A stretch of 64,000 nt of DNA from CAVUCE01 sp963739985 (GTDB lineage: Bacteria; Bacteroidota; Ignavibacteria; Ignavibacteriales; Ignavibacteriaceae): positions 1-64,000 of the forward strand of contig CAVUCE010000011.1 in NCBI GenBank assembly GCA_963739985.1, read 5' to 3'. Of the stretch, positions 1 through 7,687 are shown piece after piece. Both the position numbers and the translations under genes were made by a program. Below the pieces are notes generated by a model. That model was given only the letters and a program-made list of their open reading frames with translations. It had not been told where the DNA came from and searched no databases. Every line of letters starts with the position of its first letter. Within the stretch, counting starts at the first letter, position 1.

Positions 1-75
1 ATAAATTTGTAACAAAAAAGGATTATCTTTATAGAGATTTGCTACTAAGTTGATATTTTACTTATATTTTATTCA

Positions 76-127
76 ACCAGAGTAGCGAAGTGTGCCGATT
101 TAGGGAATTTCTCTGGTCGGTTTTTTG
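76..127 (+). terminator. Rho-independent terminator-like hairpin at window start
   Basis: ACCAGAG (76-82) can pair with CTCTGGT (111-117), followed by a T tract from 121. A competing four-base pairing, CCGA (95-98) with TCGG (117-120), is also possible. It probably ends a transcript that enters from the left of the window. The loop is long, so the call is moderate. Confidence 0.5.
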
Positions 128-227
128 TTTTTAAATTGAAACTTTTTTATGGAGGCTTGAGTATATTAACATATTGATACCGATTGATCAGGAAAATGAA
201 TACCAACACAAATGAAAGGAAGTTGCG

Positions 228-476
228 ATGAAAACCATTAAAGCAAAAATCGATAATCCTTTGTCCGATTTGATTAGTGACGACATTTATGAATTGCTTA
301 ATTCGCAGGGGTTGATTGACGAAAAATCTGTTCGTGATTACCAAATTAGAAAAAAGTTTAAGCAACTTAGAGCTAGCAAAGTTAGTGCTGGCGACGCTAT
401 TGACACTATCAGGGAAGAATATCCTTACTTACAATTTGATACAATTAGAAAAATTGTTTATCAAATAAGTAAATAA
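228..476 (+). CDS. Small helix-rich, HTH-like protein of unknown function
   Basis: An 82-residue acidic/basic mixed protein with no signal peptide or membrane segment. The second half (about residues 38-80) is predicted to be helical and contains DAIDTIREEYPYLQFDTIRK, which resembles the two helices of a phage or regulator helix-turn-helix in which the second helix follows a short turn. I do not recognise a named family. It stands alone: a hairpin-type terminator lies upstream and a structured region with a terminator lies about 90 bases downstream, so it is probably monocistronic. A DNA-binding role is inference only. Confidence 0.6.
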   Translation: MKTIKAKIDNPLSDLISDDIYELLNSQGLIDEKSVRDYQIRKKFKQLRASKVSAGDAIDTIREEYPYLQFDTIRKIVYQISK

Positions 477-489
477 GATTTATACTTGA

Positions 490-567
490 CAAAGGGTTAT
501 CATCAGTTTATATTTCGATCGACTCTTTCAGAGGGTTCTCCCCTGCCCTTTGATAAAAAGTGAGTCG
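490..567 (+). promoter_or_regulatory. Candidate pseudoknotted leader RNA before the DUF3098-eutN-dprA operon
   Basis: Three helices can be drawn by eye. CAAAGGG (490-496) pairs with CCCTTTG (546-552). AGGG (532-535) pairs with CCCT (541-544) inside it. CGACTC (520-525) pairs with GAGTCG (562-567), which crosses the first helix and gives an H-type pseudoknot. The last strand is directly followed by a strong terminator (569-604). The arrangement resembles an attenuator or a small stable RNA, but I cannot match it to a known class. Confidence 0.35.
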
Positions 568-568
568 G

Positions 569-604
569 GCCCAGTGGTATCCCCATCACTGGGCTTTATT
601 TTAT
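569..604 (+). terminator. Strong intrinsic terminator
   Basis: GCCCAGTG (569-576) pairs perfectly with CACTGGGC (587-594) around a ten-base loop, followed by TTTATTTTAT. It sits 15 bases before the next start codon, so it either ends the transcript of the 82-residue gene (or of the structured RNA) or works as an attenuator for the following operon. Confidence 0.8.
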
Positions 605-619
605 TACTTGGAGTAAAAA

Positions 620-916
620 ATGGCTAAAGCTATAAAAAAGAAAAATGCAAAATCTGCAAAGAAAAAAATGGTTTCTCCTTTTAATATTTACTGGAGTAGA
701 AACAACTATTTACTTCTTATCTTAGGTTTTGCGCTACTTATTATCGGTTACTATTTTATGTCTCTTGGCAAATGGGATAGCACTCCTTCACTTGTTATTT
801 CTCCGATAATTCTTGTAATCGGTTATGTTATTGTTTTCCCGGCTGCAATCTTATATCGGAAAAAAGATCGCTCCGTAGATTCTGAGGAAGCGGAAAATGC
901 TTCTAGCAAAAGTTAG
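620..916 (+). CDS. DUF3098-type small membrane protein
   Basis: A 98-residue protein with a lysine-rich N-terminus (KKKNAKSAKKK) and two hydrophobic segments at about residues 30-48 and 57-80, joined by the short SLGKWDSTPSLV loop. The LGFALLIIGYYFMSLG and SPIILVIGYVIVFPAAIL segments match the DUF3098 family of the Bacteroidota as I know it. The function is not known. The TAG stop lies inside the next gene, which starts at 897, so the two are probably translationally coupled. Confidence 0.75.
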   Translation: MAKAIKKKNAKSAKKKMVSPFNIYWSRNNYLLLILGFALLIIGYYFMSLGKWDSTPSLVISPIILVIGYVIVFPAAILYRKKDRSVDSEEAENASSKS

Positions 917-1190
917 GGGAAACGTTGTTTCCACTCAGAAGGATGAGAACCTTAAAAGTCATAAGCTCTTATTAATTAGAACTATTGATTTAGAGGGTAA
1001 CTTTCTTGGAAATAAAGATATTATTGCCTTAGATCTAATAGATTCCGGCATAGGCGATACTGTTTTAGTTGTTCAGGAAGGCGGAGCAATTAAACAAATA
1101 TTGGGTCATAGAAAAGCTCCTGTGCATTCTATGATAGTTGCAATTGTTGACGAAATTGAAATTAATAGGAGCAAATCTATTAAAAAATAA
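897..1190 (+). CDS. EutN/CcmL-family (bacterial microcompartment vertex-type) protein
   Basis: A 97-residue protein of the usual EutN/CcmL length. The N-terminal MLLAKVRGNVVSTQKDENLK strand-turn and the central GDTVLVVQEG segment are the family signature. The C-terminal IVAIVDEIEI strand is also typical. Known members form pentamers that cap microcompartment vertices. Here there is no shell hexamer (Pfam BMC) gene or encapsulated-enzyme gene anywhere in the window. The gene overlaps the DUF3098 gene by 20 bases and is followed nine bases later by dprA, so it sits in a housekeeping operon. It may act as a stand-alone pentamer with another role. The family call is fairly sure; the role is not. 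Confidence 0.8.
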   Translation: MLLAKVRGNVVSTQKDENLKSHKLLLIRTIDLEGNFLGNKDIIALDLIDSGIGDTVLVVQEGGAIKQILGHRKAPVHSMIVAIVDEIEINRSKSIKK

Positions 1191-1199
1191 GTTATTGTT

Positions 1200-2321
1200 T
1201 TGAGTAAACTTAGTCTGGATCAACTTACAAATCTTAAATTACTTCTTTCCATCGACGGAATCGGCCCCGGGAAAATTCGGAACCTGCTTTCCAAGTTTCG
1301 AAAAACCGAAAACATTCTCTCAGCTGATTTGAATAGTCTTATTGACGTTCCCGGTATTCACACTCACCTCGCAAAACGCATAATCAAAGCTTCCCATCAT
1401 AAAGGTGAACAACAAAATTTACTTGGCAACGAATTAAAACGTTTAGAAAAAATCGGCGGAAGGATAATTACTGTTTGGGATGAGGAATATCCTGCAATCT
1501 TAACGAAAATTTACGATCCTCCATTGTTGTTATATATAATTGGCAATCTTGTTGAATCTGATAAATATGCGATTGCAATAGTCGGAACAAGAAATCCAAC
1601 TAACTATGGAAAAATTCAAGCAGAAAAATTTTCAGCAGAATTAGTTAATCAAAATATTACAATCGTTAGCGGGTTAGCTAGAGGTGTCGATTCCATCGCC
1701 CAAAATACTGCTGTTAAAAACGGCGGCAGAACAATTTCAATAATTGGTTCGGGGTTAAATGTTATTTATCCTCCGGAGAATAGAAAGCTTTTTGATTCTA
1801 TCTCTAAAAACGGAGCCATCATAAGTGAGTATGGATTAGATACAAAACCTGACGCACAAAATTTTCCCAAGCGAAATAGAATTATCAGCGGATTAAGCCT
1901 CGGCAGTATAATTGTAGAAACTGATATTACCGGCGGCGCAATGCAAACTGCAAGATTTGCTTTAGATCAAAATAGAGAGGTTTTTGCAATTCCCGGAAAT
2001 CTGGGCGTTAAACAATCTGAAGGGACAAACTTGCTTATTCAAAAAGGTGAAGCAAAACTTGTAAAAACCGTTGATGATGTTTTGGTAGAACTGGAATTAA
2101 AATTAAAACCTATTGTAGGTAAGAATATTCCTAAAAAACAAGTTGATCTAAATGTATTCGAAGAAAAAATTCTTAGCATTCTAAGTGGTGAACCGAAACA
2201 TATTGACAAAATTGCGACAAATACCGCTTTATCAACTTCGGATTGTTTAGTTAATTTATTATCCTTAGAGTTTAAAGGACTGGTAAAACAATTTCCCGGC
2301 AAAATGTTTTCATTAATTTAG
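1200..2321 (+). CDS. dprA: DNA-processing protein DprA (Smf)
   Basis: A 373-residue protein. It would load RecA onto incoming single-stranded DNA during transformation. An N-terminal HhH/SAM-like region (LKLLLSIDGIGPGKIRNLLSKF, about residues 12-33, starts with this) is followed by the Rossmann-like domain with AIVGTRNPTNYG, SGLARGVDSIAQ, GSGLNVIYPPENR and FPKRNRIISGLS, all DprA hallmarks. A C-terminal winged-helix region follows from about residue 315. The start is TTG at 1200: it gives the expected N-terminus, and there is no ATG nearby. It is the third gene of the operon. Confidence 0.95.
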   Translation: MSKLSLDQLTNLKLLLSIDGIGPGKIRNLLSKFRKTENILSADLNSLIDVPGIHTHLAKRIIKASHHKGEQQNLLGNELKRLEKIGGRIITVWDEEYPAILTKIYDPPLLLYIIGNLVESDKYAIAIVGTRNPTNYGKIQAEKFSAELVNQNITIVSGLARGVDSIAQNTAVKNGGRTISIIGSGLNVIYPPENRKLFDSISKNGAIISEYGLDTKPDAQNFPKRNRIISGLSLGSIIVETDITGGAMQTARFALDQNREVFAIPGNLGVKQSEGTNLLIQKGEAKLVKTVDDVLVELELKLKPIVGKNIPKKQVDLNVFEEKILSILSGEPKHIDKIATNTALSTSDCLVNLLSLEFKGLVKQFPGKMFSLI

Positions 2322-2342
2322 TAAGAGAATTATTATTCTCAG

Positions 2343-3635
2343 CTAATACTTTTTTTTATTTTTCCACAGAAATTTTAACCAATCTAATAATTTTTTCTCT
2401 TGCCCGTTTCCCTTTGGAGTATAATATTGAGTTCCGGAGAGCTCTTTAGGCAGATAATCTTCCGTTAAAAAATCATTATCAAAATCATGAGGATATTTAT
2501 ACTGTTTTCCGTAACCAATTTCTTTCATCAATTTAGTCGGCGCATTTCTCAAATGTAATGGGACACCAAAAAGCGGTTTACTTTTTACATCAGCCAGCGC
2601 TTTATCTATCGCCAGGTAAGCCGCGTTACTTTTTGGTGAAGAAGCAAGATACGATGTACATTGTGCTAAAATTATTCTGGCTTCCGGCATCCCGATTTTA
2701 TGAACAGCACTAAACGCCGCTTCTGCTAAAACCAATCCATTTGGAGAGGCATTTCCAATATCTTCGGATGCAAGAATCACTAACCTTCTGGCAATAAACA
2801 ATGGATCTTCGCCACCTTCCAGCATTCTGGCTAGCCAATAAATTGCAGCATCCGGATCACTGCCTCGCACACTTTTTATAAATGCAGAAATAACATTATA
2901 ATGTTCTTCGCCTGCTTTATCATAAACAATATTTTTTTTCTGAACAACATTTTCAAGCGCTTCTTTAGAGATATTTATAGGATCATTTTTAATTTCTTGT
3001 ATTACTGTCGATTCAAAGATACTCAACAAACTCCTTGCGTCTCCACCCGAAAGATAAAGTATAAATTCATAGTTAATCTCACCGATTTTTAACTGTGATA
3101 AAAACTCATCTTTTTTGATAGCTGCATTTAAGATATTCTTTAACTCATCAACAGAAAGCTCATTTAGAATATAAACACGAGCACGTGACCGCAAGGCAGG
3201 AATTACTTCGAAAGACGGGTTTTCAGTTGTAGCGCCAATTAGTGTTAGCAAACCGGATTCTACCGAATTAAGAAGTGCGTCTTGTTGAGCTTTGTTAAAG
3301 CGGTGAATTTCATCAATAAATAAAATTGTTTTTTTGAAGCTTTTATAATTTTCTTTTGCGATATCAATTATTGAACGAATGTCTTTAACTCCGGAAGATA
3401 CAGCATTAATCTGATGAAACTCCGAGTTAGTTTGTTCGGCAATAATTCTTGCGATTGTAGTTTTTCCCGTTCCAGGAGGTCCCCAAAGTATAAAAGAGCT
3501 TAACGTATCGTTTTCAATCATAAGCCTGATCGGTTTACCTTCTCCCAGAAGATGAGTTTGGCCCTGAAATTCATCTATGGTTTTTGGACGAACGCGTTCT
3601 GCTAGTGGAGTTTGAGGAAATTTTAAGTTTGACAT
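2343..3635 (-). CDS. rarA: Replication-associated recombination protein A (RarA/MgsA AAA ATPase)
   Basis: A 430-residue AAA+ ATPase. WGPPGTGKTT (51-60) is the Walker A motif and LFIDEIHRF (105-113) is Walker B. GATTENPSFEVIPALRSRARVY is the RarA-type sensor-1/arginine-finger region. The C-terminal half holds the RarA tetramerisation motifs GGEDPLFIARRLVILASEDIG and LAQCTSYLASSPKSNAAY. RarA acts at stalled replication forks and resembles clamp-loader subunits. It is convergent with dprA (21 bases apart) and lies just downstream of ftsB on the same strand, so it may be the last gene of that transcript. Confidence 0.95.
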   Translation of the reverse strand: MSNLKFPQTPLAERVRPKTIDEFQGQTHLLGEGKPIRLMIENDTLSSFILWGPPGTGKTTIARIIAEQTNSEFHQINAVSSGVKDIRSIIDIAKENYKSFKKTILFIDEIHRFNKAQQDALLNSVESGLLTLIGATTENPSFEVIPALRSRARVYILNELSVDELKNILNAAIKKDEFLSQLKIGEINYEFILYLSGGDARSLLSIFESTVIQEIKNDPINISKEALENVVQKKNIVYDKAGEEHYNVISAFIKSVRGSDPDAAIYWLARMLEGGEDPLFIARRLVILASEDIGNASPNGLVLAEAAFSAVHKIGMPEARIILAQCTSYLASSPKSNAAYLAIDKALADVKSKPLFGVPLHLRNAPTKLMKEIGYGKQYKYPHDFDNDFLTEDYLPKELSGTQYYTPKGNGQEKKLLDWLKFLWKNKKKY

Positions 3636-3648
3636 AAAAATATAGTCT

Positions 3649-3942
3649 CTATTTTTCCTGGACTTTTATAACCTTCTCACCTTTACGAATCATATGATAT
3701 TTCTCACGCGCAACCTTTTCAATTTTTGCCGGAATTTTATTTCTAAGTGAATCAATATCATTTTGTAAATTTTTGTTTTGCATATCAACAGAATCAACTT
3801 GCTCATTAAGAGTTTTTAATTCGCTCTTTAATCTTAAATATCTAATCAATCCATCTTCATTTAATAATATGAAAGCAAAACCAATGACAAGAATAACAGC
3901 TAATAAACCCAATCCTATTTTTCTGGTAGAAATCTTTTTCAT
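3649..3942 (-). CDS. ftsB: FtsB/DivIC-type septum formation initiator
   Basis: A 97-residue protein with a short basic N-terminus, one membrane segment (about residues 10-27), a coiled coil (about 36-75: LKTLNEQVDSVDMQNKNLQN) and the conserved C-terminal block KIEKVAREKYHMIRKGEKV typical of FtsB/DivIC. In the divisome it works with FtsL and FtsQ. Its ATG directly abuts the ddl stop codon, with no gap, a strong sign of co-transcription of cell-wall and division genes. Confidence 0.88.
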   Translation of the reverse strand: MKKISTRKIGLGLLAVILVIGFAFILLNEDGLIRYLRLKSELKTLNEQVDSVDMQNKNLQNDIDSLRNKIPAKIEKVAREKYHMIRKGEKVIKVQEK

Positions 3943-4947
3943 TTACAAACTTAATGAAATGATTTTATCAATTAACTCTTCGAATGAAAACCCGACTGCT
4001 TTTGCCATTTTAGGGACTAAACTGGTGGAAGTCATTCCGGGAAGCGTGTTTGCTTCAAGGCAGTATGGTTTGTAGTCATTATTCAACCTGAAATCCATTC
4101 TGCCGTAAACAGAGCAGCCAAGAGCTTTGAAAGCGGCAAGAGCTTCTTTTTGCAATTCTTTTTTAACCTGTTCCGGTAAATTCGCGGGTACTTCATATTC
4201 ACTCATGCCTGAAGTATATTTACATTCGTAATCATATAAACCATGTTTAGGTTTTATTTCTAATACCGGTAACGCTACATCATTTAGAATTGCTACAGTA
4301 ACTTCGTGACCCGGAATGTATTCTTCGATTAAAGCTTTATCAGAATAATTTAATGCCAGCTTAATTGCTTGCTCAACTTCTTCAGGCTTTTCACAAATAG
4401 TTAATCCAACTGTGGAACCTTGATCATTTGGTTTTATCACGCATGGGAATGAAAATTTATCTTCAATCTTTTTAATTACATTATTCAATTCATTCTCGCC
4501 ATTCTCAACAACTATCCATTTGGGAGTAGTTATATTAAAGTGCTTAAATAAAATTTTAGACATTACTTTATCCATCGAAATAGAACTTGCGAGCACCTTT
4601 GATCCGGTGTACTTTACTCCTCTAAGTTCCAGCAAAGATTGGATTGTTCCATCTTCACCCCATTTACCATGAAGCGCAAGAAATACTATGTCTATATCAT
4701 CTAATAATTTAGATGAAACAGTTATAACATAATTTTTATTGGAAATCTCAGTAAAATCTTTTTCATTAAAAAAATCATCTTCATTTTCCGGTTGGTTCAA
4801 TCCATAAGCCGGATCAATTAAAACAACTTCATAGCCCAAACTTTTTAATGCTTTATGAATTGATTTTGCAGATGATTTTGAAACTTCTCTTTCCGGTGAA
4901 GTTCCGCCAAGGAATAATGCTACTTTCAATTTTTTTTTGTTTGACAT
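3943..4947 (-). CDS. ddl: D-alanine--D-alanine ligase
   Basis: A 334-residue ATP-grasp enzyme that makes D-Ala-D-Ala for peptidoglycan in the cytoplasm. The N-terminal VALFLGGTSPEREVSKSSA is the family start. LHGKWGEDGTIQSLLEL, VIKPNDQGSTVGL, YIPGHEVTVAIL, GRMDFRLNND and EANTLPGMT (298-306) follow in the expected order. The length is a little above the usual 305-320 because of an insert near residues 50-80. It is followed at once by ftsB and rarA. Confidence 0.96.
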   Translation of the reverse strand: MSNKKKLKVALFLGGTSPEREVSKSSAKSIHKALKSLGYEVVLIDPAYGLNQPENEDDFFNEKDFTEISNKNYVITVSSKLLDDIDIVFLALHGKWGEDGTIQSLLELRGVKYTGSKVLASSISMDKVMSKILFKHFNITTPKWIVVENGENELNNVIKKIEDKFSFPCVIKPNDQGSTVGLTICEKPEEVEQAIKLALNYSDKALIEEYIPGHEVTVAILNDVALPVLEIKPKHGLYDYECKYTSGMSEYEVPANLPEQVKKELQKEALAAFKALGCSVYGRMDFRLNNDYKPYCLEANTLPGMTSTSLVPKMAKAVGFSFEELIDKIISLSL

Positions 4948-4982
4948 AAAATTTATTTTCTTTCAAAATTCTTTTTCTAATT

Positions 4983-5639
4983 CTAAAATATGTTTCTTTC
5001 ATCTTGATCTAAACCGTAGGCAGACTTAGAGATATCAAATAGTTCTTTTACTTTTTCAATTGGTAACTCTTTCTCTCCGCCTAGCTGTTTTGCTAAAAAT
5101 AAAATTTTAGCAACATGTTCCAACTTTTCCATTTTGAAATATGCATCATTTAGTGTTTTACCTAAAGTAACAGCTCCGTGATTTTGTAATAGCAAAGCCC
5201 ATGCATAATCTATATAAGGTTTCATACTCTGAGGCAAATCATCTGTGGAAGGAGTAGCGTATTTACATAGAGGAACTTTACCGAGAGTAAGCACAACTTC
5301 AGGGAAAACATTTTTCGTCAAACCTTGTCCGGTTGAGGCAAACGCAGTAGCATAAGTAGGATGACAATGAACAACTGCATTTACTTCTTTTCTGTGCGCA
5401 TAAGCGAATAAATGAATTTTATACTCTGTTGATATTTTCCCTTTTCCGCTAACAATATTGCCGTGAAAATCGATTTCCAAAATATCATCAACTGTTACGT
5501 CACCTTTGGAAATTGCAGATCGAGTGATGTAAAAAGTCTCGGGAGAAGCTACTGCAGAAATATTACCGTCGTATGCTGAAACAAATCCCTTTGCATAAAC
5601 CTTATGACAAATTTTTACTAGTTGTTCTCTCTTGAACAT
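4983..5639 (-). CDS. Class II aldolase/adducin family protein (L-fuculose-phosphate aldolase-like)
   Basis: A 218-residue zinc-dependent aldolase. The catalytic glutamate (E72 in STEYKIH) and the metal ligands H91 and H93 (HCHPTY) and H154 (LQNHGA) occupy almost exactly the positions of E. coli FucA. N-terminal GFVSAYDGNISA and DILEIDFHGNIVSGKGK are also typical. The substrate cannot be read from sequence; sugar phosphates such as fuculose 1-phosphate, ribulose phosphates or methylthioribulose phosphate are possible. It overlaps the upstream Gfo/Idh/MocA gene by 22 bases, so both probably act on the same sugar or sugar-like compound. Confidence 0.88.
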   Translation of the reverse strand: MFKREQLVKICHKVYAKGFVSAYDGNISAVASPETFYITRSAISKGDVTVDDILEIDFHGNIVSGKGKISTEYKIHLFAYAHRKEVNAVVHCHPTYATAFASTGQGLTKNVFPEVVLTLGKVPLCKYATPSTDDLPQSMKPYIDYAWALLLQNHGAVTLGKTLNDAYFKMEKLEHVAKILFLAKQLGGEKELPIEKVKELFDISKSAYGLDQDERNIF

Positions 5640-6622
5640 TTATTTTCCAGTTCTTCCATAAGTTTAAGATTTATGTAACCATCATACCCGGTTACAATAG
5701 GTGTTTCGCCTTTATGAAATGAATTTTGAATTGATCGCAAAATATAAAGTGGTTTATTGCCTCTTTTCCTAAAAGCTTTTTTTGCTTCCCCTTCAAGCTT
5801 TATAGTTAGTTTTGCAGGCACATTTCCTGTTCCGATTAAACTTTCTATACTTATTCCGCCTTTGTGGCCTAATATTTCAATTCTGTTAAAAGCTTTTTTG
5901 TTATTATACGAAACATTGAAATAACCATAACCGCTGCCTTTAAACTTTACAATCGCTGCAGCAAAATCTTCAACCTCGCTCTTATAAACTATATCATCAA
6001 TTACACCGTTGATATCTGTGATTTCTCCGCCAAAATATCTGAGAAGATCAATCATGTGAGTTCCTAAATCTCTAAGCGCTCCACCGCCGCTGAGTTCTTT
6101 ATTAAATCTAAAATTTGTTCCCGGGGTATAATCAATATTGAAATTAAGATTTATCGAAACCAGTTTCCCCAGAAGTTGACTAACCAGTAATTCTTTTGCT
6201 TTAATAATTAACGGATGAGCTCTCAAAACATAATTTACCGCAAATAACACATTATTACTTTCACAAACTTCCACCATTTCTTTTGCTTGCTGAGACGTAA
6301 TCGCAAGAGGTTTCTCACAAAGAATATGTTTTCCGGCGTTGGCAGCTTTTATAACTTGTTCATAATGATGAGCATTAGCGCTTGAAACGTAAACTGCATT
6401 TATATCCGAAGCAAGAAACTCATCATAATTATTGAAGTGATGAGGCACTCCGAATTTTTCAGCTATAAATTTTGCCCGATTACTATTATTGCTAAATACA
6501 GAATTTAGCGAACTTCTTCTTAATAAGTGTAAAGATGGGATAAATGACATCTCGGCAAACTTTCCGCAACCTGCAATCCCCCACTTTATCTTTTTCAATG
6601 ATTTATTATTATCTGCAGCCAT
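5618..6622 (-). CDS. Gfo/Idh/MocA-family NAD(P)-dependent oxidoreductase
   Basis: A 334-residue enzyme. WGIAGCGKFAE (14-24) is the Rossmann dinucleotide-binding loop, CEKPLA (102-107) is the family's EKP motif, and GGGALRDLGTHMIDLLRYFGG (179-199 region) has the conserved histidine of the catalytic domain. Such enzymes oxidise or reduce sugars and cyclitols. It overlaps the start of the class II aldolase gene. The specific substrate is unknown. Confidence 0.9.
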   Translation of the reverse strand: MAADNNKSLKKIKWGIAGCGKFAEMSFIPSLHLLRRSSLNSVFSNNSNRAKFIAEKFGVPHHFNNYDEFLASDINAVYVSSANAHHYEQVIKAANAGKHILCEKPLAITSQQAKEMVEVCESNNVLFAVNYVLRAHPLIIKAKELLVSQLLGKLVSINLNFNIDYTPGTNFRFNKELSGGGALRDLGTHMIDLLRYFGGEITDINGVIDDIVYKSEVEDFAAAIVKFKGSGYGYFNVSYNNKKAFNRIEILGHKGGISIESLIGTGNVPAKLTIKLEGEAKKAFRKRGNKPLYILRSIQNSFHKGETPIVTGYDGYINLKLMEELENKCSRENN

Positions 6623-6660
6623 TTATCTAACTTAGTTATTTATTGATATTTTCAAAATTG

Positions 6661-7615
6661 TTAAAACATTTTTAATCTCTTCATCAATTTTTTAACTGGA
6701 AGAGAATTTTGCATTATATAAAAATGTACACTCGGAACATTGTGAGCTATTAATTCTTCAACCTGGCTTGCTGCCCATTCAACTCCTATATCAATCACGT
6801 GTTCGGGTTTAGCCGCGTATACTTCATCAACCAAATCCTGAGGTAAATTTATATAGAAATTTTTAGGAACATTAATTAAATGTGCTTTATTCGTTAAAAT
6901 TTTTAATCCGGGAATAATCGGGAACCTTAATCCCTATTTTACGACATTCTTCGATATACTTAAAATATACTTTGTTGTCATAAAACATCTGTGTAACAAT
7001 GTACTCCGCACCGGCATCAACTTTTGCTTTAGCAAACTTTACATCTGTTTGAATATTCGGCGCTTCAAAATGTTTTTCAGGATAACCGCTTACTCCGACA
7101 CAAAAACTTGAAGGTTTTGCGTCAAGCAAGTTTTCCTCTAAATAATGCCCCTTATTCATAGCCACAATCTGAGAAACTAAATCAACCGCGAAATGGTTGG
7201 CACTTTTACCTTGCGGGATTGGTTTTTCATAACCGCTATCATCGCCTCTAATAGCAAGAACATTCTCAATTCCCAAATAACTTAACTCAATTAAAAAGTC
7301 CTCGGTTTCTTCACGTGTAAATCCCTTGCTCAATATATGAGGAACCGCATCAATATTATATTTATTTTGAATAAGTGCACAAATGCCTAAAGTACCGGGA
7401 CGTTTACGTTTAATTTTTTTCTGAATTCCGTGTGTAGTTTCTTCATATACTACTTCGGCAGCATGGCTGGTAATATCTATAAAAGGCGGATTGAATTTGG
7501 CTATGTCTTCTAATACCGCCAACAAACTTTTAATATCACCCCCGCGTTTTGGAGGGATAAGTTCGAAACTAATTAATGGTTCCTTTGCTTTCTCAAGATG
7601 TTCAATTACTTTCAT
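6661..7615 (-). pseudogene. metF: 5,10-methylenetetrahydrofolate reductase with a single-base frameshift
   Basis: The first 230 or so codons encode a clear MetF TIM barrel (SFELIPPKRGG, DITSHAAEVVYEETTHG, VLAIRGDDSG, AEYIVTQMFYDN). At about 6919-6922 the frame shifts by one base. The ORF then ends quickly at 6887, but the next frame continues with the exact expected sequence (IIPGLKILTNKAHLINVPKN, then DIGVEWAASQVEELI) to a stop at 6661. The whole region is 955 bases, that is 318 codons plus one base, the normal family length. A one-base excess in the TCGGG run explains everything. Either a recent mutation or a sequence error; if real, folate-dependent methionine synthesis would need another enzyme. 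Confidence 0.9.
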
Positions 7616-7687
7616 TCTAATCCAATAATTTGTATAAAAAATCCTATATCAAAAAAATTATTATCAAGTTGTAAATATAATATTTTT

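Noticed and set aside
147..365. Open frame antisense to the first small gene
   Set aside because: The plus-strand frame has better protein-like composition and a purine-rich ribosome site; the antisense frame is a shadow.
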